DNA of 64,000 nucleotides from CAYRXM01 sp964428175. GTDB lineage: Bacteria; Chloroflexota; Anaerolineae; JAFGEY01. Both the position numbers and the translations under genes were made by a program. Of this stretch, positions 32,617 through 41,241 are shown piece after piece. The stretch covers positions 16,422-80,421 of the forward strand of contig CAYRXM010000005.1 of the NCBI GenBank assembly GCA_964428175.1, in the 5' to 3' direction. The notes under the pieces were generated by a model. The model searched no databases. It was not told the DNA's origin and saw only the letters and a list, made by a program, of their open reading frames with translations. The first letter of the stretch is position 1; the number at the start of each line of letters is the position of its first letter.

Positions 32617-35600
32617 CTACGGTGACTGCTTGATCACCACAGGCAAATAAACAACCCACTCCTGCGACTTGGTGAGGGTAAATGCAGCGCTGACAGCCAG
32701 GCCGACATTTCCGGCCTGATCGATGGCCTGCACGCGCACGCGGGCCTGTGCCGTGCTGGTGATAGGCGGCGTCCAGGAATAGGCGCCGCTGTTGGCGATC
32801 CCGCTGGCGATGGCGGTCCACGTCGAGCCGTCGTTGAGCGAGTAGGAAAGCGCGATCGGATAGGCGCTCAAATGGGCGTCGCTGGCCGACCAACTGACGG
32901 CGTACTCGAGGCCGCTCTGCCAGGCCTCGCCGCCCTGCGGGCTGATCAGCGAGACGGCGGGCAGGGTGTTGTCGGCGGTGACGGTGGCGCTGAATTCGGC
33001 AGAACCAAGATCGCCGTCGGTGACGACGCACCAGATGGTGTGCAGATCGTCGTCGGTCCACGGTGCGCCAAACGCGAGTGTTCTTTCTCCCGGACCATAG
33101 CTGCCGGCGCCCAGATCGCTGCCGCCGGGGGTCGTACCGCAGCGCAAGGCCAGTGGGTCGCCATCTGGATCGCTTGCGCCGCTGCTGGTTGCAGTGATGA
33201 CCCCGCCCTGCCTGACCCATTCGGGTTCTGCTGAAATGCCGTTCAACGTCGGCGTGTGGTTTTGCACCGATACAATGCCCGACTGAACCGCATCAGCAGT
33301 CTGGACGAGCAGGTTGGCATCGACGGTGGCATTCTCGACGCGCACGCCATCGTCAGGATCCAACACCGCGCGGAAAGTGGCAGGCGCCAACGGTTGGCCC
33401 GCCGAGCGCATGGTGACGACGAGGTAATAAGTGGCGGTTTCATCGGCGCCGATCTGGGCCAGCGCATGCCCATCGGGAAAAGTCAGCCGCTGCACGCCGC
33501 CGCTGAGGGCGAACGCCGTGTGGGCCAGGCTCAAGACCTCGGTATCTTCTATGCGCTGGAAGCCCGGTGTGACGCCCGTTTCGCGATACACATGCAGAGA
33601 GGCCAGGAGGGCCTGCGCCTGTGCGGTGGTCAGCGGCGTGTTGTCGCCGGCGGTCAACTGCACATCCCACCAGGCCGGCTCGATGTCGCTGTCGCCGATC
33701 ACACCGTTGTGGGTGATGGTGACTTGCAGCAGATCGTCGACCGCGTTCGGATTCACGATCGCCGGTGCGGTGTCCGTGACGACCACCGTGACCGGCGCAC
33801 CGGCGTTGCGCCAGATGCGCAGATCATAAGCGGCTGGCGATTCCTCATTATACGAACCGCCGATCACGTCCGCTCTGCCATCATTGTTGACATCGGCAAT
33901 CGTCACCACTCGCCCAAAGTGATTCACGCCTGTGTCCAGAGCAAAAGGAGCCCAGGAAGCGGCATCGAACGGCGTGCCATCGCTGCACCAGGCGGTCATG
34001 TTGCCCGTTCCTATTCCGGCGCCGACCACATCCGGGTCGCCGTCGGCATCCAGATCGGCGACGGCTATAGAAAAGAGATCGTCTAAAGTCTCGGCAATGC
34101 CCAGCGAGGACCAGGTATCTGTAAAGGGCGAACCATCGTTGCGCCAGACGTGGAGGTTGGGGCTCCCACCTCCACTAACAAGATGGCTGCCGCTCACCAG
34201 ATCGAGGCGGCCGTCGTTGTCCAGATCGGCCATAACTATGGAGGTGACAACGCTTCCTTCCACGCTGCCGACATAGTTGCAGGTCCACGTATCCGTAAAA
34301 GGCGAGCCGTCGTTTTGGCAGGTATACAGGTAGCCTTCATAAGAGGACGAACTGCCGACCGCCAAATCGGCATATCCATCGTGATCCAGATCGCCCAGAG
34401 CCAGGCTGGCCGCGCGCTCGGTGGCTGTAAAGACCGTGTTGGCGCTCCAGGTGCCGGTGATTGGATACCCATCGTGCTGCCAGACCTGGACGTTTTCTGT
34501 GCTGGCATCGCTGGCGCTGGCAATGTCCAGGAAGCCATCCCGGTTCAAGTCGCCCACGGCGATGTCAAACACACCGCCATTGGCCGTTCCCACCGTCGCC
34601 CGCGACCACGGCGTGCTCCCCCAGATGTCGCTGCCGCCGTCCAGCGGGTTGACCCAAATCTGCACATTGTTGCTGGTCACATCGCGGCCGATGATCAGGT
34701 CCAGGTCACCGTCGCGATCCACATCGGCGGCGACTACGGCATAGATGGCATCGGTCGAAGCGCCCAGCGATCGCGTGGCGCCATCCTCGCTGCGCACAAG
34801 CAGCAACCCGTTGTACTGCCCCAGCACATAATCGAGGTCGCCGTCGTTGTCCAGATCGGCGGTGGTGACGGCATAGGCATAATCCATCGTCCCACTGATG
34901 ACGGTGGTAGGGCCGTCAAAGGGCAGATAGCCCTGGCGGCTGCGATGGACGAGGATGTTGTCCCAAATAGCCAGGATTCTGGGCTCAGAGTATCTGTTCC
35001 CGGCGGCCACATCCAGATCGCCATCGCCATCCAGATCGCTCACCGCAATGGCTTCAACGGAGCCGCCCAACGTGCCCAGTGCAGCGCCGGACCACGATCC
35101 GGAAAACGGGGTGCCATCGTTGGTCCACACGTGTGGATTGCCACCAGATTCGGCAAAGATGTCCAAATCGCCATCCTGATCTGCGTCACCGAACGCTACC
35201 CGAAATCCCGATGCCGAAACTTGGGATACAGTGGCACAAGACCACGTTTCTGTAAAGGGAGTGTGATCGTTTTGGCAGGCATGGACGGCACTCCCACTGT
35301 ACACAACAATGTCCAATGCGCCATCGCGATCCAGGTCGCCGGCGACCATATCCAGTGGTTGGCTCCCGAAACTGGTACTTGAATTGCCCACCCATGCGCC
35401 GTCAAACGGCGTGCCATCATTTTGCCAGAGCGTCAAGCCACCCATGCCGCCTGGCTGGTTGCCGCTGGCAATATCGATGTCGCCGTCGTTATCCAGATCG
35501 CCCACTGTAAGCGTCAAAAGAGGTCCACTTACCGAACCGACGAGTGTGGGTGTCCAGCCATTGCCAAAGGGCGTGCCGTCGTTTCTCCAAACCTGAATTG

Positions 35601-36123
35601 GGCCGGATAGGTCGGCGGTGACCAGGTCCAGATAGCCGTCCAGGTCGAAATCGGCCAGGGCCAGGTCAGTGCACAAACTGCTGACCTGGCCGATTGCCAT
35701 ACGAGGCCAACTGTCATTCCAGGGCGTGCCATCGTTTTCCAAGACGTACACGGAACTAGCGTTTTGAGAGACAATGTCGATATCGCCGTCGTTATCCAGG
35801 TCACCCAGAGCCAGTTTCGTATGGCCGCTACCGAACAAGGTTCGCGAAATCCACGTGCCATTGCCTTCGTTGCGCCACAACTCGATGCCGAATACAGCGG
35901 CCACCATGTCCTGATCGCCATCATCGTCCAGATCGGCAACGGCTATATCATAGACAGAATTCCCAGGCGTGCCGATCGTTGTAAATGCCGGGGCAAACTG
36001 TACCTGGCTGCTGCCCTGGGCCAGCGCGCCGGGAAGCGAAACGAGCAGCGCCACCAACAGTCCCAGGCCCGCGCTCAGAGCCAGCGCGGCCAGGCCAAAT
36101 CGTGTCCGAAATGTGTTCTGCAT
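32617..36123 (-). CDS. Secreted FG-GAP/VCBS beta-propeller protein with C-terminal Ig-like domains
   Basis: A 1168-residue exported protein. A signal peptide (1-35, ending P-G-A-L-A-Q-G) is followed by at least 14 calcium-binding D-x-D-x-D-G-D-x-D repeats, such as A-V-A-D-L-D-D-D-G-D-Q-D-M-V, A-L-G-D-L-D-N-D-G-D-I-D-I and T-I-A-D-V-N-N-D-G-R-A-D-V, enough for two seven-bladed propellers. C-terminal parts look like Ig/cadherin-like modules (S-L-I-S-P-Q-G-G-E-A-W-Q-S-G). It ends V-V-Y-L-P-V-V-I-K-Q-S-P, a tail similar to that of the protein at 50903. Likely surface adhesion or polymer binding. AAGGAG site before the ATG. Confidence 0.9.
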   Translation of the reverse strand: MQNTFRTRFGLAALALSAGLGLLVALLVSLPGALAQGSSQVQFAPAFTTIGTPGNSVYDIAVADLDDDGDQDMVAAVFGIELWRNEGNGTWISRTLFGSGHTKLALGDLDNDGDIDIVSQNASSVYVLENDGTPWNDSWPRMAIGQVSSLCTDLALADFDLDGYLDLVTADLSGPIQVWRNDGTPFGNGWTPTLVGSVSGPLLTLTVGDLDNDGDIDIASGNQPGGMGGLTLWQNDGTPFDGAWVGNSSTSFGSQPLDMVAGDLDRDGALDIVVYSGSAVHACQNDHTPFTETWSCATVSQVSASGFRVAFGDADQDGDLDIFAESGGNPHVWTNDGTPFSGSWSGAALGTLGGSVEAIAVSDLDGDGDLDVAAGNRYSEPRILAIWDNILVHRSRQGYLPFDGPTTVISGTMDYAYAVTTADLDNDGDLDYVLGQYNGLLLVRSEDGATRSLGASTDAIYAVVAADVDRDGDLDLIIGRDVTSNNVQIWVNPLDGGSDIWGSTPWSRATVGTANGGVFDIAVGDLNRDGFLDIASASDASTENVQVWQHDGYPITGTWSANTVFTATERAASLALGDLDHDGYADLAVGSSSSYEGYLYTCQNDGSPFTDTWTCNYVGSVEGSVVTSIVMADLDNDGRLDLVSGSHLVSGGGSPNLHVWRNDGSPFTDTWSSLGIAETLDDLFSIAVADLDADGDPDVVGAGIGTGNMTAWCSDGTPFDAASWAPFALDTGVNHFGRVVTIADVNNDGRADVIGGSYNEESPAAYDLRIWRNAGAPVTVVVTDTAPAIVNPNAVDDLLQVTITHNGVIGDSDIEPAWWDVQLTAGDNTPLTTAQAQALLASLHVYRETGVTPGFQRIEDTEVLSLAHTAFALSGGVQRLTFPDGHALAQIGADETATYYLVVTMRSAGQPLAPATFRAVLDPDDGVRVENATVDANLLVQTADAVQSGIVSVQNHTPTLNGISAEPEWVRQGGVITATSSGASDPDGDPLALRCGTTPGGSDLGAGSYGPGERTLAFGAPWTDDDLHTIWCVVTDGDLGSAEFSATVTADNTLPAVSLISPQGGEAWQSGLEYAVSWSASDAHLSAYPIALSYSLNDGSTWTAIASGIANSGAYSWTPPITSTAQARVRVQAIDQAGNVGLAVSAAFTLTKSQEWVVYLPVVIKQSP

Positions 36124-36141
36124 GGCAAGACTCCTTTCCAG

Positions 36142-37437
36142 CTATCTTGTCGACATAAAATTCTGTTTTGTCCGCTCAACGATCCAGCGATCGAGTTCAG
36201 CGCGGTCGATCTGCCACCACCGCCCGACCTTGCGGGCCGGAAGAGTGCCGTCTTGGAGCAGCCGGCGAACGGTGAGTGGATGGAGGCGCAGGTATGCGGC
36301 GACCTCGGCGGCGGTCAGCGTGGGTGCTTTCCGCGCTTTGTCCTTTTCGCCATCGCCGTAGAGATTGAGCAGCCAGGCGACCGCCGGCTGCGCGCCGCCA
36401 AAGGCGAGGCCGAACAGATCGGCCCACAGCGCGCGCCCGTTCCTGCTGTTGGCCATGCAGACCATCCCCGCCTTTTGCTCGAGGAAGCCCATCACAAAGG
36501 CTTGAAAGTCGCCGTTGTCGCCCCAATGCCAGAATGCCTCGCTGCCAGGCACATGCTGTAACCCCCAGCCCAATCCCCAGAAAATCTGCTCATCCACTCG
36601 CACCTCGGCGACAGGCCGTTCTGCGTCAAAACCGGCGTCGTTGGCGGCAATGTGCACGGTGAGCATCTGTGCCACCTGAGCCGCGGTCAGACAGGCGGGA
36701 TCGTCGGGCGGCTGCAGCAAAGCGATCACAAAGCGGGCAAACTCGGTGGGCGTCGTGTACAGGCTGTATGCCGCGTTAGGTTCGACCATTTTGCCCGGTT
36801 CCTTGGACTTGCCCTCTCCATCGTGCCCGACCGCGGCCTGTGTCTCGTAGGCGTCGATCCACACATAGCTGCTGTGGTGCAGGCCCAGCGGCTCCAGGAG
36901 ACGCGCGCGCATCCACACGTCGAGGGGCTGCCCGCTCAAATGCTCGACCACGCGCTGTAGATACACGTACCCTTCGCCCGAGTAAGCAAAGCGTTCGCCA
37001 GCCGCAAAGTGGATGGGCAAGGGTTGATCCTTGGGCCGCCAGTTGGGAAAGCCGGGCGTGTGACTGAGCACGTGCCGCGCCGTGATCCGATGCAGGCGAG
37101 GATCGTCGGGGAGATAAGGTTCGGGCAGATAGGCGCTTAGCGGCGCGTCCAGATCGAGCAATCCCTCGGCGCATGCCTTGAGTACGGCATAGGCAAAAAC
37201 CGGCTTGCTCAGCGACGCAGCCTCGAAAACCGTCTCCGACGTCACCGGCTCTCCGGTCGCCTTGTTCTTGAATCCAAAGCCGTGCGCCCAGGCGATCGCC
37301 GGATGGTGTGTCTCTCCAACCCCCTGAACCAGGGCCACCGACAGACCGACGACGCCCGTTTGTGCCATCCATGCGGGAACGCGCTGCTCAAGCAGCGCCC
37401 CCAGTTTATCTGAAGAGATTTCATTTTGTAACAGCAT
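36142..37437 (-). CDS. Beta-lactamase-fold serine hydrolase fused to an excisionase-type HTH
   Basis: A 431-residue protein without signal peptide. Residues 10-365 are a class C beta-lactamase/esterase-like domain: S-L-S-K at 75-78 (nucleophile Ser and general-base Lys), Y-S-G at 152-154 in place of Y-x-N, and an H-W-G-D-N-G-D motif late in the domain. Residues about 380-425 (LTAAEVAAYLRLHPLTVRRL, G-T-L-P-A-R-K-V-G-R-W-W-Q-I-D-R) are a MerR/Xis-like winged HTH with its helix, wing and trailing D-R-W-I helix. A cytosolic hydrolase joined to a DNA-binding module is unusual. A close partial copy of the HTH is at 40671. GAGGGAG site before the ATG. Confidence 0.85.
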   Translation of the reverse strand: MLLQNEISSDKLGALLEQRVPAWMAQTGVVGLSVALVQGVGETHHPAIAWAHGFGFKNKATGEPVTSETVFEAASLSKPVFAYAVLKACAEGLLDLDAPLSAYLPEPYLPDDPRLHRITARHVLSHTPGFPNWRPKDQPLPIHFAAGERFAYSGEGYVYLQRVVEHLSGQPLDVWMRARLLEPLGLHHSSYVWIDAYETQAAVGHDGEGKSKEPGKMVEPNAAYSLYTTPTEFARFVIALLQPPDDPACLTAAQVAQMLTVHIAANDAGFDAERPVAEVRVDEQIFWGLGWGLQHVPGSEAFWHWGDNGDFQAFVMGFLEQKAGMVCMANSRNGRALWADLFGLAFGGAQPAVAWLLNLYGDGEKDKARKAPTLTAAEVAAYLRLHPLTVRRLLQDGTLPARKVGRWWQIDRAELDRWIVERTKQNFMSTR

Positions 37438-37510
37438 GTTTACTCCCTCTCGATCAGTTTCTAGTCGACGTTCTACAATTTTCAGCCAGCATCGCTTTGT
37501 GCGACGACCT

Positions 37511-38188
37511 TTATTCGCTTGCCGGGCCTGGCGAATACTGCTGCGCCCAGGCGCGAATCGCCTCCCAATCCCGCAGATCCCAGGTCGGCGTCAGGTGGGC
37601 CAGCCAGCGGGGAAGTCCCATCGCCGTTGTGCGCTGATCAAACCTGCCAGCAAAAAAGACTTCGGCAGCCTGTGGGACGAACGGGCGTACGGCATCGAGA
37701 TAAGACTGGCGTGTCTTTTGGCTGTTTGCGTCATTGCCCCGGAAGAAAAAGTGGACGGAGAACAGCACGACCGGGAGATGGTTGAGTTCTGCCTGATTGG
37801 CCTGCACAAACTCGACTGCTTCGGGCAGCCAGTTTCCTCCTTGAACGGCACTGCCGACCAGCACGGCCCGATAGTCGCTGACGGGTGGGTCTTCTTTGAC
37901 CGGAAGAACGTCGACAGAAAAGCCGCGTTGGTCAAGTGTCTCTCCGATGGCGGCGGCAATGTCGATGGTAGAGCCGGTTGCGCTGGCATAGGCGATCAAC
38001 ACACTTTCTCCACCTTGTTCTCCGTAGGAAAAGGAGCGAAAATCAACGGGGGGCGGATCGGGCCTCAGGGCGGCAACCAGACCGGCGCCGCCGCAGGCCG
38101 TCACGCCCACGGCCGCTGCACTGATACACCCTATTTTGAGAAAGCGCCGACGCGAGATGGGCTTGGATGAGATTGGATTTTCATTCAT
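37511..38188 (-). CDS. Flavodoxin-domain protein with Tat-type lipoprotein leader
   Basis: A 225-residue protein. The leader has a twin-arginine motif S-R-R-R-F-L-K-I-G followed by a hydrophobic run and V-T-A-C-G, so export folded with bound FMN and lipid anchoring is likely. The mature part resembles HemG-type protoporphyrinogen oxidase flavodoxins: V-L-I-A-Y-A-S-A-T-G-S-T as the FMN phosphate loop and A-V-L-V-G-S-A-V-Q-G-G-N-W. The ATG at 38188 overlaps the stop of the ferredoxin gene by 8 bases, implying translational coupling. An exported flavodoxin is uncommon; an extracytoplasmic redox role is inferred. Confidence 0.85.
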   Translation of the reverse strand: MNENPISSKPISRRRFLKIGCISAAAVGVTACGGAGLVAALRPDPPPVDFRSFSYGEQGGESVLIAYASATGSTIDIAAAIGETLDQRGFSVDVLPVKEDPPVSDYRAVLVGSAVQGGNWLPEAVEFVQANQAELNHLPVVLFSVHFFFRGNDANSQKTRQSYLDAVRPFVPQAAEVFFAGRFDQRTTAMGLPRWLAHLTPTWDLRDWEAIRAWAQQYSPGPASE

Positions 38189-38618
38189 ATTTTTCTTCTT
38201 TCGATTTCTGTCCAGCAATGTCCCTGGCCGTTATTTCTGGATGATGATATCGTCCGTTTTCGCACGTGCGTGATTTCAAATACCAGGTAGATTTTATCTG
38301 GATCGATTGCTCGGGGCAGAAATTCAAGCAGGCAAAACAGCCATAGCATTTGACTTTTTTCTGCCATACGGGCCGGTCGTCAACCATCTTGACCTTCTGG
38401 GCCAGACAAACCCTTTCGCATACCCCACAGCCCGTACACTTGACGTCAGAATAAAAGCCAAAGCTGCTTTCAGCCAGTTTGGCAAGCGGAAGAAGGATCG
38501 GTGTAACAATATTGAGAATAGGTAGAGTATATCGACGATTTTCAAGAATTCTTTGCCGCCTGGCGTCTTGGCAGTGAAATTGACTTTTTTCAGGAGACTC
38601 ATCTCCGGTTACGGACAA
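38181..38618 (-). CDS. Two-cluster [4Fe-4S] ferredoxin, possibly frameshifted at its N-terminus
   Basis: The frame encodes C-T-G-C-G-V-C-E-R-V-C and C-Y-G-C-F-A-C-L-N-F-C-P, two [4Fe-4S] sites like those of EFR1-type ferredoxins that normally follow a flavodoxin domain. The first ~50 residues from a TTG start are not family-like, while another frame opens with ATG at 38602 as M-S-L-L-K-K-V-N-F-T-A-K-T-P-G-G-K-E-F-L-K-I and then fails. A frameshift near 38510-38530 would join it to the ferredoxin. Either the gene is broken or its true start is internal. Lower GC than neighbours. The flavodoxin gene overlaps its end. Confidence 0.7.
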   Translation of the reverse strand: MSVTGDESPEKSQFHCQDARRQRILENRRYTLPILNIVTPILLPLAKLAESSFGFYSDVKCTGCGVCERVCLAQKVKMVDDRPVWQKKVKCYGCFACLNFCPEQSIQIKSTWYLKSRTCENGRYHHPEITARDIAGQKSKEEKYE

Positions 38619-38637
38619 CTCGTTCAGTCCGGCCGGC

Positions 38638-40632
38638 TCACATCCGTCGCAGCAGCACCACCTCCGATCCCTCCTCGGACAGCCCGTCGAAGGCCAGGCC
38701 GGTCTCGGTGAGTTCCGCGGCAGAGCAAGCCATAGTCTCTCCCCGGTCGACGAATTGCACGGCGTAGGTCGCCCCGGCGATCAGTCCGCGCAGGGGGGCA
38801 ACGCGCCGTTCTTCACCACCGGGCAACCGGAACACAAACAACAGCGCCTCCGCGCCCGCATCGCGCACGTACAAAAAGGCGTTCCAGCGATCGCCGCCGC
38901 CGTCGCGCAGCGCCTGCCCGCTCAGATGATAGAGGTCGGCATCGCGCACAAAGGGACGCACCTGTTGTTTGTAAAAGGCAATGTGCTCGCCCAGCCGCCG
39001 GCGCGCCCAGTCGGGCAAATCGGGCAGGCGATAGGAAAAGCCGGTGGCGGTGAGCATCGCCGCACGGACCATATAATCAAAGCGGCCCGGCGGGGTATCG
39101 GCCCGGACCGGCTCGCGCTCGACGTTGTGGTCGCCGCGCGTCTGCGACCAGGCCCAGTGCAGGCACGCACTGGGGTGCAGCATGTGGGTTGCGCCCCAAA
39201 CCACTTGCAGGTGATGCACGGTGTAATCGGGGTCACTGAGAAAAGCGAGGTGCAAATGTTGGAGCATCTCCAGGTCGATGCGCAGCCCGCCGGAAGAACA
39301 GCTTTCGAGCAGTACATGAGGATAGCGAGCGCGCAGCCGATCGAGCAGTGCATAGTATCCGAGGTAATGCGCATAGAGGCCGTCGCCGCTCTCGTGACCA
39401 TGACTGATCTCATTGCAGCCGGCTTGCGGGTCGAGGTTGAAATCGAGCTTGATCCAGTTGGCCTCATACTCGACGATCAGCCGTTCCAGCACGCTGTAGG
39501 CCCAGTCCTGCGCCTGCGGATTGCCCAGGCAGAGATAGCCTAGCGGCTCGCCGTCGCGCCGGGCCACCAGGTCGGGGTGGGTTTGAGCTGCCGCCGAGGT
39601 TGGTGCCAGCGCCTCGATCTCGCACCAGACTCCGAACTTGAGTCCCTTGCCGTGGACGTAATCGGCCAGCACGCGCAGGCTGGAAGGAAATTGCCGCCGG
39701 TTGATCTGCTCCCAATCGCCGCGCACGCCATACCAGAAGCCTTGCAGCGGGTCGTCGCCCGGCGTTCCGAACCAGCCCGCGTCGAGCGTGCAAACCTCGA
39801 AGCCTAGTTCGGCGCACACGTCCACGTTGCGCCGAAAAGTCTCCTCATCGATCAGCACGTCCTCATATGGCCACCAGTGATTCCACTCGACAGGCAGCGC
39901 GCGGGCCAGTTCGTTCCGCGGATAGCCGTAGCGCAGGCCCCAGCGTCCGAATTCGCGCGCCGCATCGTCGACGTCGCCCTCATGCAGGTAGACGTACAGG
40001 ACGCGCGGGCTGATCATTGTCTCCCCTGGAAAGAGGGTCTTGAAAAACTGCCAGTCGCTCAGCCCGCCGGAGAGCCGGTAAGCACCGCCGGGCAGCGGCT
40101 CGAAACGGCAGACCCAGTTCCCCGACCAGGCGACAGTGACTGCCAGGCACGGATCGGGCGATCGTTCCGAAGTCAGGGCGAACCAGGGATACATCCTCTG
40201 CGACGAACGCCCGGCGGTCGATTCGAGGATGCGGGTGCCGCACAAAGGCTCATCCACGGGAGTGAACTCGCGTCCCCAGCCGGAGGTGAAATAGCGCAGG
40301 CGGTACTCGCCCGCCGGGATCGCGGTGCAGTACGAATCGACACGGGTGAGAGTGAGCGGGTAGGACGCGACGTTGGTCGCCTCGAGCCACTGCGCGCAGA
40401 CGCGCGTGTCTGGATAGGTGATCCGGCAGAGACGAACCTGAAGGCCGCTGCCTGAACCAGTCCACAAGGTGGTGCGCTGCGTCGAGCCATCGGCGAGTTC
40501 CGTTGCTGACTCTTCAGCCGGGGCTGTGAAATCGGTCACCGGCAGGCCAGCAAGGTCCACTCTGAACCCATCGAATGACATACATTCGTCAGGCGCAATA
40601 CATTCGGCGAATGGAATACATGCAGAGATCAT
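38638..40632 (-). CDS. GH36-type alpha-galactosidase
   Basis: A 664-residue glycoside hydrolase. The N-terminal half is the beta-supersandwich domain; the barrel contains W-N-H-W-W-P-Y, C-T-L-D-A-G-W-F, F-G-V-W-C-E-I-E-A-L, the nucleophile motif W-I-K-L-D-F-N (Asp) and the E-S-C-S-S-G-G-L-R-I-D segment with a downstream S-D-P-D acid. It removes terminal alpha-galactose from oligosaccharides. There is no signal peptide, so it acts on imported sugars. No transporter gene is adjacent. The start at 40632 gives an odd cysteine-containing N-terminus and the true start could be M-S-F-D-G-F at about 40578. Confidence 0.88.
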   Translation of the reverse strand: MISACIPFAECIAPDECMSFDGFRVDLAGLPVTDFTAPAEESATELADGSTQRTTLWTGSGSGLQVRLCRITYPDTRVCAQWLEATNVASYPLTLTRVDSYCTAIPAGEYRLRYFTSGWGREFTPVDEPLCGTRILESTAGRSSQRMYPWFALTSERSPDPCLAVTVAWSGNWVCRFEPLPGGAYRLSGGLSDWQFFKTLFPGETMISPRVLYVYLHEGDVDDAAREFGRWGLRYGYPRNELARALPVEWNHWWPYEDVLIDEETFRRNVDVCAELGFEVCTLDAGWFGTPGDDPLQGFWYGVRGDWEQINRRQFPSSLRVLADYVHGKGLKFGVWCEIEALAPTSAAAQTHPDLVARRDGEPLGYLCLGNPQAQDWAYSVLERLIVEYEANWIKLDFNLDPQAGCNEISHGHESGDGLYAHYLGYYALLDRLRARYPHVLLESCSSGGLRIDLEMLQHLHLAFLSDPDYTVHHLQVVWGATHMLHPSACLHWAWSQTRGDHNVEREPVRADTPPGRFDYMVRAAMLTATGFSYRLPDLPDWARRRLGEHIAFYKQQVRPFVRDADLYHLSGQALRDGGGDRWNAFLYVRDAGAEALLFVFRLPGGEERRVAPLRGLIAGATYAVQFVDRGETMACSAAELTETGLAFDGLSEEGSEVVLLRRM

Positions 40633-40670
40633 TGTGCCTCCTCAACCAGGCCGGGCCAATGGTCGCCGGT

Positions 40671-40862
40671 TCAGTGTGCAAAAGATGCGGAACTTTGCTC
40701 CGTCCGCTCAACGATCCAGCGCCCGACCTTTTGAGCCGGAAGGGTGCCGTCTTGGAGCAGTCGGCGCACGGTGAGGGTATGCAAGTGCAGGTACGCGGCG
40801 ACCCCGGCGACGGTCAACGCCGCAGGATCCGAAAAAGTGAGGGGTGCAGATGGGTGTGGCAT
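40671..40862 (-). CDS. Orphan excisionase-type HTH protein, partial copy of the fused domain
   Basis: A 63-residue protein whose core LTVAGVAAYLHLHTLTVRRL then L-Q-D-G-T-L-P-A-Q-K-V-G-R-W is nearly identical to the HTH at the C-terminus of the hydrolase at 36142. Eleven residues (W-Q-I-D-R-A-E-L-D-R-W region) between K-V-G-R-W and I-V-E-R-T are missing, consistent with a deletion between two R-W-type repeats. The wing and last helix are therefore incomplete, so DNA binding may be impaired. The start codon is an ATG at 40862 without a strong site. Confidence 0.6.
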   Translation of the reverse strand: MPHPSAPLTFSDPAALTVAGVAAYLHLHTLTVRRLLQDGTLPAQKVGRWIVERTEQSSASFAH

Positions 40863-41101
40863 GCTTCTGTCCTTTCATTGCAACGGCAGTCGACAAGGCA
40901 CAATGGTAGCACAAGTGGCTGCAGCGTGCAAATGCCATTGAATAGAACAAACTTTCTAATTTTCTGCCACAATATGACGCGATTTGACAGGAACGGGCTG
41001 TATGCTGATAATTGGTTATCGATCCCGCAATGGATGGACAGAGTTCCACGCGCTGAATCCGCACTTGGCACCACAATGGCGTCAACCGCCGGTGATCTTG
41101 T
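40863..41101. other. Intergenic stretch without intact genes
   Basis: No intact gene was found between the HTH gene and the VOC remnant. Short open segments (for example one reading N-G-W-T-E-F-H-A-L-N-P-H-L) hint at decayed coding DNA, but I cannot assign them. GC is lower than average. Confidence 0.5.
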
Positions 41102-41178
41102 AGGGACATCGCCCTCTCTCGCCGCTTCTACGAGGATTTGCTCGGCCAAAAGGTGGCGATGGATTGGGGTCTTCATTT
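41102..41178 (+). pseudogene. Remnant of a glyoxalase/VOC-family gene
   Basis: One frame reads R-D-I-A-L-S-R-R-F-Y-E-D-L-L-G-Q-K-V-A-M-D-W-G, the typical first helix and strand of a VOC (glyoxalase/bleomycin-resistance/dioxygenase) protein. The frame has a stop just upstream (41093-41095) and no family-like continuation beyond about 41178, so only about 25 codons survive. It ends 64 bases before the next gene. Confidence 0.6.
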
Positions 41179-41241
41179 GAGCTTTTGAAGGGGGCTTTGC
41201 GCTTCGCGCAAACCATCGGTGGCAAGGTATAGAGGTGAAAA

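Noticed and set aside
32582..33220. N-terminal extension of the Mth938-like protein
   Set aside because: The extension overlaps the FG-GAP gene in another frame and is Arg-rich. A GTG with a strong ribosome binding site at 32581 gives the normal family length.
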